A DNA stretch of 53,090 nucleotides, taken from the NCBI GenBank assembly GCA_017652345.1, contig JAGCBE010000528.1, forward strand, positions 1 to 53,090. Reading direction: 5' to 3'. Positions 14,558 through 21,782 of this stretch are shown here, one piece after another. The notes under the pieces are model-generated. The model was not told where the DNA came from. It did no database searches and saw only the letters and a program-made list of their open reading frames with translations. How positions within the stretch are numbered: the stretch's first letter is position 1; each line of letters starts with the position of its first letter. A program made the translations under genes and the position numbers. This stretch comes from Methanobrevibacter sp. Its GTDB lineage: Archaea > Methanobacteriota > Methanobacteria > Methanobacteriales > Methanobacteriaceae.

Positions 14558-15022
14558 CTATTCGTGTATGTTGCCGATAATTTTAAAACCAAAACTATCT
14601 ACATATTCTTGGGATAATAGTCCATAGTGAGAACCATCTATCCCACGAAGTCTAAAAGATGGTAACTCATTATCGTAAACAACAGCAATTTTGTTATCAA
14701 AATATCCAAGAATGTCACCCTCATAGATGAGCTTTCCGTTCTTATCTTTTAATCCTGTGCATTGTTCAATAAAATCAGCTGGCATCTGATACCAATATTC
14801 AAAAACCTCATATTCATCCAATGAGTTCCAAAGTGTCCGTTCTTCTTCCTCGGAAAGATTTTCCCTTTTAACCGATTCCTTTAAGGACTCTCTATCAAAT
14901 CCAACATCACCATCATCAAAAATTGATATATTATTTACCAACAATAATGTTTCAATATCATTCCCGTCATCATCATAATGACTAATTGTTCTTCCACATC
15001 TAAACTTAAATCTATCTTTCAT
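14558..15022 (-). CDS. YopX-family protein
   Basis: The 154-residue product has the family hallmark QCTGLKDKNGKLIYEGDIL (residues about 90-108) and ends with the typical GFKIIGNIHE. YopX-like beta proteins are common in phages; their function is unknown. It overlaps the upstream gene by 4 bases. Confidence 0.85.
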   Translation of the reverse strand: MKDRFKFRCGRTISHYDDDGNDIETLLLVNNISIFDDGDVGFDRESLKESVKRENLSEEEERTLWNSLDEYEVFEYWYQMPADFIEQCTGLKDKNGKLIYEGDILGYFDNKIAVVYDNELPSFRLRGIDGSHYGLLSQEYVDSFGFKIIGNIHE

Positions 15023-15411
15023 TTGGACTCCTTTTTAATATGCTTGTAAAGTTGATATGGTGTAAATATAAAGGGCTTTGTGATGCCAAGGAAGTTTTTT
15101 ACAACTTCTACACAGGTAAAAGGTCTTATATGCCACTTTTTCCTATTCAAAATAAATTTTGGTTCTGTTATTATGTATGTATAACCTTTATCAGCAACAG
15201 TCTTTATAAAATAGTTGTCATTCTGAACCACAATAAAGTCCGTATAGTTCATTACTGGGTCAATTAAAACCCATTTTCTACACCCAATATCCATAGCAAT
15301 AAAACAGTGGTAATATCCTTTTTTTAAGAGCCGTGTCCACCAATGTGTTTTATTTCCTCCAAAGAACACTACAGTTGTATGTGGTCTATATGCTTCAATA
15401 TCCTCAATCAT
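15019..15411 (-). CDS. NlpC/papain-like phage protein
   Basis: The 130 residues contain a His-Cys segment (GYYHCFIAMD), a WVLIDP strand and a closing FTCVEVVKNFLGI...FTPYQLYKHI. This resembles small papain-like cysteine-protease folds found in phages, in which the Cys of FTCVE and a His would be catalytic. Which residues are catalytic cannot be settled by eye. The gene overlaps neighbours on both sides. Confidence 0.5.
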   Translation of the reverse strand: MIEDIEAYRPHTTVVFFGGNKTHWWTRLLKKGYYHCFIAMDIGCRKWVLIDPVMNYTDFIVVQNDNYFIKTVADKGYTYIITEPKFILNRKKWHIRPFTCVEVVKNFLGITKPFIFTPYQLYKHIKKESK

Positions 15412-15581
15412 TGTTCCTCCTTTATAAATCTGATTGATTTCATTTTTGCACCATAGGGTTCGTATGTCTTTTTTAGTTTTTCAAATAATTCATCAATGAC
15501 GCCATCCAATTCCATTTCTGCATACTGAATTTTATCACACTCTTTTGTCTTTACAACAATTTCAACTCTACATTTACTCAT
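15408..15581 (-). CDS. Small hypothetical protein (57 aa)
   Basis: ATG 15579-15581 behind AAGGAGGAAGA opens 57 codons with an alternating beta start (KCRVEIVVKTKECD) and an amphipathic helix (VIDELFEKLKKTYE). It ends FIKEEQ, overlapping the next ATG. Function unknown. Confidence 0.6.
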   Translation of the reverse strand: MSKCRVEIVVKTKECDKIQYAEMELDGVIDELFEKLKKTYEPYGAKMKSIRFIKEEQ

Positions 15582-15769
15582 TCTTCCTCCTTACATTTTT
15601 GTAATTCTTTTTTTAATTTTTGGTTTTCTTGTTCTAATTCACGAATTTTGTATTCTTCTTCGGTACAAGAACAACGTTTTGATGACCTTCCAATAACAAA
15701 TCCAGTTGCAAAATTGGCATTAGAATACATTGGAGTTATCAACAAAAATAATAAAATAATAACTTTCAT
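15578..15769 (-). CDS. Secreted coiled-coil protein (63 aa)
   Basis: An N-terminal signal-like segment (MKVIILLFLLITPMYSNA) is followed by RCSC and a charged coiled-coil (ELEQENQKLKKELQKCKEEE). It is probably exported or membrane-associated. It overlaps the neighbouring genes by 4 bases on both sides. Confidence 0.6.
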   Translation of the reverse strand: MKVIILLFLLITPMYSNANFATGFVIGRSSKRCSCTEEEYKIRELEQENQKLKKELQKCKEEE

Positions 15770-16011
15770 TCTTCCTTCTTATCTAATTTTGTTATTCCAA
15801 GTATTATAACCTCTGTTGAGCCAACGGGTGTAATTTTTTTGTATCTTTCACACTCTCCCTTTTCTATTATTAACTTTATTTCTTCTATTGAACTTTCGTT
15901 AATAACATTTTTTTCTACTTCAATATAGCAACTTGATAAATTTGTTGCTATCGGTGGTTCATAACCTTTAAAGTTCCATAAATAACTTTTATAAGAAACA
16001 TATACTTTCAT
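15766..16011 (-). CDS. Small hypothetical protein (81 aa)
   Basis: The start is MKVYVSYKSYLW (ATG 16009-16011) behind AGAAGGGAAA; a longer frame would overlap the upstream membrane peptide. The fold appears beta-rich (VYVSYKSY, CYIEVEKN, EVIILGITKL). Unknown family. Confidence 0.6.
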   Translation of the reverse strand: MKVYVSYKSYLWNFKGYEPPIATNLSSCYIEVEKNVINESSIEEIKLIIEKGECERYKKITPVGSTEVIILGITKLDKKEE

Positions 16012-16019
16012 TTTCCCTT

Positions 16020-16088
16020 CTATCCCCAAATCATCCAGTAGATTATCAATGCTACAACAGATAAAATAAAATAATCCCACGATGTCAT
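16020..16088 (-). CDS. 22-aa membrane peptide
   Basis: ATG 16086-16088 behind AAAGGGAAATAAG opens 22 codons, of which the central 17 are hydrophobic (YFILSVVALIIYWMIW). It fits exactly between its neighbours. It could be a small membrane peptide or a leader. Confidence 0.4.
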   Translation of the reverse strand: MTSWDYFILSVVALIIYWMIWG

Positions 16089-16089
16089 C

Positions 16090-16344
16090 TTATTTCCCTT
16101 TCACAATTTCTTTACATAACATATACAACATAAAGCTATCTGCAACTTCCCATAAATCTTTATCGGCATCCTTGATGAATAAAGTAATATACTCGTCATA
16201 GAAGTCTTTTGTCATTTCCGATAACAATCTATCCCATTCTTTATTCATCCCATCTTTTCCACCATAGTTTTTATGCTTATTGGCAAAATATCCATTTTTA
16301 GTTTTTTCGTCATATAAAACTTTTTTTAATGTATTCTTAATCAT
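16090..16344 (-). CDS. Small hypothetical protein (84 aa)
   Basis: The start is MIKNTLKKVLYD (ATG 16342-16344), nested in the 3' end of the upstream gene. The product is mostly helical. No family is recognised. Confidence 0.55.
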   Translation of the reverse strand: MIKNTLKKVLYDEKTKNGYFANKHKNYGGKDGMNKEWDRLLSEMTKDFYDEYITLFIKDADKDLWEVADSFMLYMLCKEIVKGK

Positions 16345-16597
16345 TTTCTTTCTCCCATAAAAATACTCCCTTTTGTTCAAGCATGGCAAGTAATTCATCT
16401 ATGATATAATCCCGTACAAAAGCAGAAGCGTTTTTCCCTTCTTCCATATCGGCAAGTATAATTCCAAGAAAAGCATCCCTTGAACAATGGTTTTTCTTCG
16501 CAAAACTATCTACAATCTTTAACTGCAATTCTGACAATGTACACGTTGTCCTTTGCCCATTCTTCTTCGTGTAATTAACGATATTTAGCTGTTTCAT
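16337..16597 (-). CDS. Small protein, possibly ribbon-helix-helix-like (86 aa)
   Basis: A basic strand (QRTTCTLSEL) followed by two helices (QLKIVDSFAKKNHCSR, DAFLGIILADMEEG) is compatible with a ribbon-helix-helix DNA-binding fold. The match is weak. It lies behind GGAGGGAAA in the operon that starts at the 16.95-kb promoter. Confidence 0.5.
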   Translation of the reverse strand: MKQLNIVNYTKKNGQRTTCTLSELQLKIVDSFAKKNHCSRDAFLGIILADMEEGKNASAFVRDYIIDELLAMLEQKGVFLWEKEND

Positions 16598-16606
16598 TTT
16601 CCCTCC

Positions 16607-16891
16607 TTATTTTGTTGGTTCTCTTGTATAAGCTACGTGTTTTACCAATTCCATCAAATCAGCTTGAAAGCTTCTATCTTTTTGCAAAAGTTCCATAAAA
16701 TGGTTAAATCCATTCCAACCTTCATACCATTCTGCAAAATCAACACATCCATCATCCGTAATGGGCTTATCCTCAAAATATCCAGCACTTTGATAGTCAA
16801 AATCGCTACAAATAACATCCAAAATACTTTCATTCAAATAAGAAAGCAATCTTTCTGTTTTTTGTTCTTTTGTTTCTTTTTTATTTTCCAT
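16607..16891 (-). CDS. Hypothetical protein (94 aa), first gene after promoter
   Basis: This acidic protein with a charged start (MENKKETKEQKTERLLSY) and several aromatic residues (FAEWYEGWNGFNHFMELL) is the first gene after leader 2. No family is recognised. Confidence 0.6.
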   Translation of the reverse strand: MENKKETKEQKTERLLSYLNESILDVICSDFDYQSAGYFEDKPITDDGCVDFAEWYEGWNGFNHFMELLQKDRSFQADLMELVKHVAYTREPTK

Positions 16892-16911
16892 TTTTATACT
16901 CCTTTTTTGAT

Positions 16912-16971
16912 TATCACTATGTTATTTTCCAATAACAACCATATTATAATATATTTTTCAGAAAAAATCAA
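16912..16971 (-). promoter_or_regulatory. Early-type promoter with 5'-terminal hairpin and AGTGATAA box (leader 2)
   Basis: TTGATT (16966-16971), 17 bases and TATAAT (16943-16948) form the promoter. The transcript should begin at a perfect hairpin (16920-16937) with arms TGTTATT and AATAACA closed by GGAA. TAGTGATAATC and AAAAAAGGAG follow. Confidence 0.8.
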
Positions 16972-17210
16972 GTACTTTTTTCAGAAATTTCATATTTTTT
17001 ATGATATTTTTCTAATTTTTCTCGCATTTCATAGGTTATTGGTTGTGGATATGGATGACACATAAAATCAAAAAGAATTTCATCAGCTTCTTGCAATCTC
17101 ATTAAAGCATTACATAACATTGCATATATACTTGCATTATCGTCCACTCTTTGTTGCAATTCTTCTTTCAATAACCGATTTTCTTCCACAAGTTTTTCAT
17201 TATTTTTCAT
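16968..17210 (-). CDS. Small coiled-coil protein (80 aa), paralogue of 11653-11901
   Basis: It shares a block EELQQRVDDNASIYAMLCNAL with the protein at 11653-11901. The C-terminus is different (PYPQPITYEMREKLEKY). The stop overlaps the -35 of the next promoter. Confidence 0.6.
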   Translation of the reverse strand: MKNNEKLVEENRLLKEELQQRVDDNASIYAMLCNALMRLQEADEILFDFMCHPYPQPITYEMREKLEKYHKKYEISEKST

Positions 17211-17219
17211 TCCCCCTCC

Positions 17220-17714
17220 TTAATACCAAGGACTATAAATATAATCTACACAATCATCCTCCAACGGCAAATCTTTTGTCATATCCAAAAATTCTTCCAG
17301 ACACTCAATATAATATTCATCATATTCATAGGACCCAAAGAAAAATCCGTGGTAAACTGGTAATTTAGATTCTGCCAATTCCTTAAACTTTTTGCTTTTC
17401 TTGTGCTTTACCAAATCTTCACAAATAAATCGTAAATCTTTAATTACCTGCGGTGATACAACTATCCATTGACAATTCGGTTCATCCCCATCATAACAGT
17501 TATCAATCAAATATCCGTGAATAGCATTTGCCCTTCTCATATCCCCAATCTTAACAACCACAAAAGTAGCACCATCAATAATTCTGGCATCCCTTTTATT
17601 TCCATCAAAATCGGTATATTCTTGAACCCTAATGCTTGGGTATTCTAATCCACTTTCTGAATTATTTTTTGGATTCAAATAAATCCGTTTGTAAAATCTC
17701 ATATCTAATCCCAT
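17220..17714 (-). CDS. Conserved phage hypothetical protein (164 aa)
   Basis: The pattern MGLDMRFYKR..., MRRANAIHGYLIDN and GFFFGSYEYDEYY belongs to a widespread phage family of unknown function. It lies directly downstream of the endonuclease V homologue. Confidence 0.75.
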   Translation of the reverse strand: MGLDMRFYKRIYLNPKNNSESGLEYPSIRVQEYTDFDGNKRDARIIDGATFVVVKIGDMRRANAIHGYLIDNCYDGDEPNCQWIVVSPQVIKDLRFICEDLVKHKKSKKFKELAESKLPVYHGFFFGSYEYDEYYIECLEEFLDMTKDLPLEDDCVDYIYSPWY

Positions 17715-17715
17715 T

Positions 17716-18120
17716 TTATATTCCTTTCAAATAATCTGGTTTCACTCTTTTTGTCCAACGATACCAATCTGGTTTCATTAGATATCTTTCTTTTATTCTT
17801 TTTATATTTAACTTATAATCTTCTGGTGTAGCAATATAATATCCATAGCTATCCGTATTTATTCCATCTAATGGCGGTTCTTTAAATAATGGATTAAAGC
17901 CACGATATTCCATTTCCTTAACCAATTCCTTATATCTATTGAAACAAAATACCCAATGTTTTCTACCCCATTTTATATGCCCAACCCCCAAACAATACTT
18001 ATCTGGTGCATTAGATATATCCAATCCTTTCCATTTTAAAGCTCTTGGCAATTCTCTATACTCGGCTATTAAATGCTGGTCAGATAATTCTTCTACTGGA
18101 ATAACATTTATTCTTGTCAT
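17716..18120 (-). CDS. denV: Pyrimidine-dimer DNA glycosylase (T4 endonuclease V type)
   Basis: The 134 residues align by eye with T4 DenV: MTRINVIPVEELSDQHLIAEYRELPR, then YCLGVGHIKWGRKH and a closing KPDWYRWTKR. The catalytic N-terminal Thr2 (after Met removal) and the Glu of AEYRELPR are present. The enzyme cleaves the glycosyl bond of UV-induced pyrimidine dimers and nicks the abasic site, starting repair of phage DNA. Length is close to the T4 enzyme's. Confidence 0.92.
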   Translation of the reverse strand: MTRINVIPVEELSDQHLIAEYRELPRALKWKGLDISNAPDKYCLGVGHIKWGRKHWVFCFNRYKELVKEMEYRGFNPLFKEPPLDGINTDSYGYYIATPEDYKLNIKRIKERYLMKPDWYRWTKRVKPDYLKGI

Positions 18121-18142
18121 ATCAATACTCCATATTCCCTAC

Positions 18143-18319
18143 TTAACAATATGTTCTCTGGATATATTGTCTTGCCATTTCAACCTTTTTAATTAACTGA
18201 TGCTTTCCTTGAATTAGACAAACATCCTCCATCATTGAAAGTCTTTCCAATGCTCTTTCTTTGGAATTTTTTTCCATTTCCATAACCCTTACGGCTAATA
18301 AATTTAATTTTTGATTCAT
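18143..18319 (-). CDS. Small helical protein (58 aa)
   Basis: ATG 18317-18319 behind AAAAAGGGAG is the first gene after leader 3. The product is a Met-rich amphipathic helix (LNLLAVRVMEMEKNSKERAL). Unknown family. Confidence 0.6.
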   Translation of the reverse strand: MNQKLNLLAVRVMEMEKNSKERALERLSMMEDVCLIQGKHQLIKKVEMARQYIQRTYC

Positions 18320-18339
18320 TTTTTACTCCCTTTTTAAAA

Positions 18340-18403
18340 TTATCACTAATGGATTTTTATCCATTCACATACACAATATATTAAATTTTTAATAAAAAAA
18401 CAA
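18340..18403 (-). promoter_or_regulatory. Early-type promoter with 5'-terminal hairpin and AGTGATAA box (leader 3)
   Basis: TTGTTT (18398-18403), 17 bases and TATATT (18375-18380) form the promoter. A hairpin (18348-18365) with arms AATGGAT and ATCCATT follows, then AGTGATAATT and AAAAAGGGAG. It should serve the genes 18319 to 16968. Confidence 0.72.
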
Positions 18404-18448
18404 GAAAAAATAATAAAAAAATACAATTTATTAAGAATTTATTAAGAA

Positions 18449-18625
18449 TTATCTATCTTTTTTAAAGATTTTTTTCCATTTTTCTTCTGGTATATCAAAA
18501 TTGGATATACTTTTCCTTCCAGAAGTGGTTAAATCCTTTTCTGGCTTTTCATTATATTTTGACATATCCTTCTGGATAACCCTATATACTATCTTATTTC
18601 CTTCCCGAATTGCTACCAATGGCAT
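18449..18625 (-). CDS. Small basic hypothetical protein (58 aa)
   Basis: ATG 18623-18625 follows the upstream gene closely, with AAAGGAAATAG as ribosome site. The lysine-rich product contains VAIREGNKIVYRVIQKD and ends KKIFKKDR. No family is recognised. Confidence 0.55.
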   Translation of the reverse strand: MPLVAIREGNKIVYRVIQKDMSKYNEKPEKDLTTSGRKSISNFDIPEEKWKKIFKKDR

Positions 18626-18627
18626 AA

Positions 18628-18894
18628 CTATTTCCTTTTCTCACAAGCATAAACCTCTTGGATGATTTTTTTTTGTTCCCCCAAAATTCTATTTTCTATA
18701 TCATCCGCTATCTTTCTAAGCCGTTCGGCAAATAATAAGTCACTCTCATCAGCAATATAGCTGAGATATTGTAGATAATCCTCTCCATCTACAGCAGATG
18801 GGAATTTCTTTTTTACTTCGTCCCGACACAATTTTCGTAAGTTATTTAAATTATAACTTTCACGATTTCCAAAAAAGTCCAATTGTTCACTCAT
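18628..18894 (-). CDS. Hypothetical protein (88 aa)
   Basis: The start is MSEQLDFFGN (ATG 18892-18894), overlapping the upstream stop by ATGA. The product is helical and charged. Unknown family. Confidence 0.6.
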   Translation of the reverse strand: MSEQLDFFGNRESYNLNNLRKLCRDEVKKKFPSAVDGEDYLQYLSYIADESDLLFAERLRKIADDIENRILGEQKKIIQEVYACEKRK

Positions 18895-19157
18895 TCTCCA
18901 TTCTCCCTTCTTAATAAATTCGGCTTCCATTTTTCTCTGGACATTCTCATTATGTAATTAGAATTAAGCCCAGCTAATTCACACCAATAAAAAAGGGGTC
19001 CCCGCCATATCTTTGGGAACCCACACAAAAAACATCTTGCTTTTACTCTATCGTAACAATCTTTTGGCATATTTGCATCTTTCCATGCCTGTTCAATAAC
19101 CCGAAATCCAAGTTCTTGTTCTCCATACTTAAAAGTTATACTATTAAAATCAAACAT
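18891..19157 (-). CDS. Hypothetical protein (88 aa) with a Cys pair
   Basis: The protein contains EQELGFRVIEQAWKDA, an RCFLCGF knuckle and NYIMRMSREKWKPNLLRR. The last part resembles a DNA-recognition helix, but no family is assigned. It is first behind the 19.2-kb promoter. Confidence 0.6.
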   Translation of the reverse strand: MFDFNSITFKYGEQELGFRVIEQAWKDANMPKDCYDRVKARCFLCGFPKIWRGPLFYWCELAGLNSNYIMRMSREKWKPNLLRRENGE

Positions 19158-19188
19158 ATAACTCTCCCCATTTTTTGTTATATGCTTT

Positions 19189-19217
19189 ATGTTAGCGAAA
19201 AAATTTTAAAAAGTCAA
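19189..19217 (-). promoter_or_regulatory. Promoter upstream of 18891-19157
   Basis: TTGACT (19212-19217), 17 bases and TAACAT (19189-19194). Unlike the leader series it lacks the hairpin and AGTGATAA box. Confidence 0.65.
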
Positions 19218-19224
19218 GCTATTT

Positions 19225-19476
19225 TTAATCTTTTTTCAATTTTTCCAAAACATCCTGATTCAGTAATATTGAATCATCCCCAAATATTAGCTTCTCCAAT
19301 GGAATATCTAATTTTTTGGAAATTTCTTTTAACATATCAAATCTTATTGACCCGCCAGCCATTTCAATCTTGGAAAGCGTCGTAGCTGTTACACCGAGGG
19401 ACTTGGCAAAGTCCCCCTGTTTTATTCCTGCTTTTTGGCGGTAGTATCTTATATTTTCACCAATTTTATTTTCCAT
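19225..19476 (-). CDS. XRE-family helix-turn-helix regulator
   Basis: The 83-residue protein is a single XRE/Cro-type domain: IGENIRYYRQKAGIKQGDFAKSLGVTATTLSKIE, followed by LKEISKKLDIPLEKLI. It binds DNA as a regulator. The start codon ATG 19474-19476 overlaps the upstream TGA. It lies just upstream of the 19.2-kb promoter, a possible target. Confidence 0.85.
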   Translation of the reverse strand: MENKIGENIRYYRQKAGIKQGDFAKSLGVTATTLSKIEMAGGSIRFDMLKEISKKLDIPLEKLIFGDDSILLNQDVLEKLKKD

Positions 19477-19667
19477 CAACAAACATCTCCTGCAATAGTT
19501 ATTATCTTTAAAGCCGCATCCCTTGTTACTTTTGCTTTCGTAATAGCTTCTTCTTTTGTTTTTGAATCAGCTACTCTTTCATATCCAACCAACAATGTGC
19601 AGATTAAAGCTATTTTTGCCGCATCTCCCATTTTATCCAATATCTTAAACAATTCTTCGTTTTCCAT
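19476..19667 (-). CDS. Small helical protein (63 aa)
   Basis: An Ala-rich helical protein (KMGDAAKIALICTLLVGYERVADSKTKEEA) coupled to the XRE gene by overlap. It may be membrane-associated or a partner of the regulator; unknown. Confidence 0.6.
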   Translation of the reverse strand: MENEELFKILDKMGDAAKIALICTLLVGYERVADSKTKEEAITKAKVTRDAALKIITIAGDVC

Positions 19668-19670
19668 TTT

Positions 19671-20450
19671 TTATTCTCCTTTTTTTGTTATTGTATTGAT
19701 AAATGGTATAGGGGCTGACCCATAAATATTTACAGGTAATACACCATCCCACTTTTGTACTGCTTCATAAGCAACCAAGTTCTGGTTCTGACTTAACGCT
19801 TGTGAACGAATACGCATACTTTCAGCTTCTGCCTTTGCAGATAAAACCTTCTGTTTTGCTTCTTCCTCAACTTGTTTTGTTTTATTCTTTGCCTTGATAG
19901 CATCTTGCGTTGCGATTTGCTTTTCTTCAATAGCCATTTCAAATTGACGGGAATACTCAATATTTTCAATCACAACATTCTGAATTAAAATATGATTTTT
20001 AGCTAACGATTCAGATAAAATCTTTAAAATTTCTTCTGTCGCTTTTTCACGATTAGCAACCAATTCTGCGGCTTCCCATTTCCCGACAACATCTTTAACT
20101 GCTTGAATCACTTTTGGTTGAATGACCTTTGACTTATAATCACGACCAATTTCCTTGAATAATGTATGAGCATTATTTAAATCAACAGAATAGTTCACAC
20201 TAAAAATAACCTTTGCCTGTTGGACATCCTTTGTATATGTATCAAATTCAAAAGCAATATTTTGTGTTTTACAATCCAATTCATAAATATTTGAACTAAA
20301 TAAGTTATAAAAATATAACCCCTCAGGTAAAGATTCGCCTTGAACCTCGCCCCATACAGTTTTCACCCCTCGATTCCCAGCATCAATCTGTTCTACACCA
20401 CAACCAGATAATCCTAATAACATACACCCACATAATAATAACTTCTTCAT
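19671..20450 (-). CDS. SPFH/band-7 (prohibitin-like) lipoprotein
   Basis: The 259-residue protein begins with a lipoprotein signal ending at Cys17 (LGLSGC). The SPFH/prohibitin domain follows (GNRGVKTVWGEV, GLYFYNLFSS, VNYSVDLNNAHTLF, AVKDVVGKWEAAELVANREKA), then a long Glu/Ala/Lys coiled-coil (KAKNKTKQVEEEAKQKVLSAKAEAES). SPFH proteins form ring or scaffold assemblies at membranes. A phage copy may remodel the host membrane, exclude other phages or protect host proteases; which one is unknown. Confidence 0.85.
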   Translation of the reverse strand: MKKLLLCGCMLLGLSGCGVEQIDAGNRGVKTVWGEVQGESLPEGLYFYNLFSSNIYELDCKTQNIAFEFDTYTKDVQQAKVIFSVNYSVDLNNAHTLFKEIGRDYKSKVIQPKVIQAVKDVVGKWEAAELVANREKATEEILKILSESLAKNHILIQNVVIENIEYSRQFEMAIEEKQIATQDAIKAKNKTKQVEEEAKQKVLSAKAEAESMRIRSQALSQNQNLVAYEAVQKWDGVLPVNIYGSAPIPFINTITKKGE

Positions 20451-20451
20451 T

Positions 20452-20628
20452 TTATATTCCTTTCTTTAAATTTTTCCGTCCTCTTTTTGTTAAGAGCATT
20501 AGCGGGAACAGAATTATCGCCAATAGCCCTATTCTATTTTTCGTCAAATTCCCTAATCTAAAAAGCAGTAAGATTATCAATCCCACGAAATAGAAAATCA
20601 ATAAATATCTTAACAATAAAACTATCAT
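20452..20628 (-). CDS. Two-helix membrane protein (58 aa)
   Basis: ATG 20626-20628 behind AGGAGTAAAG. Two hydrophobic stretches (RYLLIFYFVGLIILLLF and IGLLAIILFPLMLL) are followed by a basic tail. It could be a small membrane partner of the SPFH lipoprotein encoded next (inference). Confidence 0.55.
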   Translation of the reverse strand: MIVLLLRYLLIFYFVGLIILLLFRLGNLTKNRIGLLAIILFPLMLLTKRGRKNLKKGI

Positions 20629-20636
20629 CTTTACTC

Positions 20637-20789
20637 CTATTGTAAATAGCTATATGTATAACAAGTATCGTGGCTTTTATCTCCAGCAGCCATACAATCG
20701 TCATACATCTTTTTGTTTAAGCTGGCACAGCATCTGTTAATCCCAACAACAATACAAATTAAAATCAATACCAATAAAATTTTATTCAT
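20637..20789 (-). CDS. 50-aa exported or membrane-anchored Cys-containing peptide
   Basis: ATG 20787-20789 behind AAAAAGGGAGG is the first gene of leader 4. A hydrophobic N-terminal segment (ILLVLILICIVVGI) is followed by a tail with four cysteines (CC...DDC...DTC), suggesting an exported disulfide-bonded peptide. Confidence 0.55.
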   Translation of the reverse strand: MNKILLVLILICIVVGINRCCASLNKKMYDDCMAAGDKSHDTCYTYSYLQ

Positions 20790-20809
20790 TTTTTCCTCCC
20801 TTTTTTAAG

Positions 20810-20872
20810 TTATCACTAATGGTTTTTTACCATTTACACTTTGATTATATAAAATATTTTTGAAAAAATCAA
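20810..20872 (-). promoter_or_regulatory. Early-type promoter with 5'-terminal hairpin and AGTGATAA box (leader 4)
   Basis: TTGATT (20867-20872), 17 bases and TATAAT (20844-20849). The hairpin 20818-20834 has arms AATGGT and ACCATT. AGTGATAACTT and AAAAAAGGGAGG follow. Confidence 0.8.
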
Positions 20873-20916
20873 TAAGTTTTTTAATTTTTTTCATAAAATT
20901 AAGACTTTTTTAATAA

Positions 20917-21678
20917 TTAGAAGTGATTTATCCACCGATTATAATTTACAGCACAAAAATCTTCTAAACAAACTTTCTTGGTTATCCACTTCACCTGATT
21001 CATAAACCAAATATGCCCTTTTTTATGATATTCTTGATGATGTCTATGGCATAAAGGGATGCAAAAAGCATCAGACGGTTTCATAGCAACTCCACCTTTA
21101 TTATTTATTCTTAAATGATGTGGGTCGCAACTTCCAGCACAACACCCACAAATTAAGCAGGGTTGTTTTCTTATATATGCTCTATATTCATCACTTATCT
21201 TTGGAAATCTTCTATCTAAATTTTTCAAATCTTCTTCCGTTATATGATTTAGAAAGCAATATCTTATAGATGGGTGTAATACAAGCCCATTAAACATAGG
21301 GGCATTATCACATAACCAGATAGCTCTATCAATGAACCTTGACATTTCTTCCATATCCATTTCAGATATTCTTTTTGGAACTTCGTATTCCTCTCCATTA
21401 AATCTTCTTATTTTTCTCTTAAACCTATCATCCATATAACTTATTGCATTATAAAAATTATTTTTAATGTCTTCTGGGGTATATTCTATTCCTTTGGCAA
21501 GAAAAAAATCCTGAATACTCCCAACCAACGCACCCCAAAAAAATCCGAGTTGAGCCATACTCTTGTCTTTTTTCTTTTTTTCCCAACTTAAATTCATTTC
21601 TTTATCACGTCTAAAATCATCATATATTCTTGAAATTGCGGACTCCAACATATTTTCATTATAACAAGTAATCTTCAT
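20917..21678 (-). CDS. NinB-like plus DUF968/HNH recombination nuclease
   Basis: The start is ATG 21676-21678 behind GGGAGGGAAT. The N-terminal half (FRRDKEMNLSWEKKKKDKS, GFFWGALVGSIQDFFLAKG) resembles NinB/Orf recombination mediators, which bind SSB and single strands. The C-terminal half is a DUF968-type HNH zinc nuclease (PCLICG...CDPHHLR, DAFCIPLCHRHHQEYHKKG). In other phages these are separate genes. It sits with the exonuclease, annealing protein and SSB-like genes. Confidence 0.75.
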   Translation of the reverse strand: MKITCYNENMLESAISRIYDDFRRDKEMNLSWEKKKKDKSMAQLGFFWGALVGSIQDFFLAKGIEYTPEDIKNNFYNAISYMDDRFKRKIRRFNGEEYEVPKRISEMDMEEMSRFIDRAIWLCDNAPMFNGLVLHPSIRYCFLNHITEEDLKNLDRRFPKISDEYRAYIRKQPCLICGCCAGSCDPHHLRINNKGGVAMKPSDAFCIPLCHRHHQEYHKKGHIWFMNQVKWITKKVCLEDFCAVNYNRWINHF

Positions 21679-21693
21679 ATTCCCTCCCAATCT

Positions 21694-21757
21694 AAAAAGG
21701 CGGGGCGGTATTTTGTGTTCTGTGATAATTTCTAAAAATATAAAGGAGTACCGCCCC
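21694..21757 (-). terminator. GC-rich inverted repeat followed by a T-run, possible attenuator
   Basis: On the minus strand GGGGCGGTA (21749-21757) and TACCGCCCC (21702-21710) can form a 9-bp stem around a loop of 38 bases. GCCTTTTT follows. It lies between the SSB-like and NinB-like/DUF968 genes and is by far the most GC-rich stretch in the neighbourhood. It may terminate or attenuate transcription. Confidence 0.45.
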
Positions 21758-21782
21758 ATAAACCAACTCTTATTTTAGCTTG

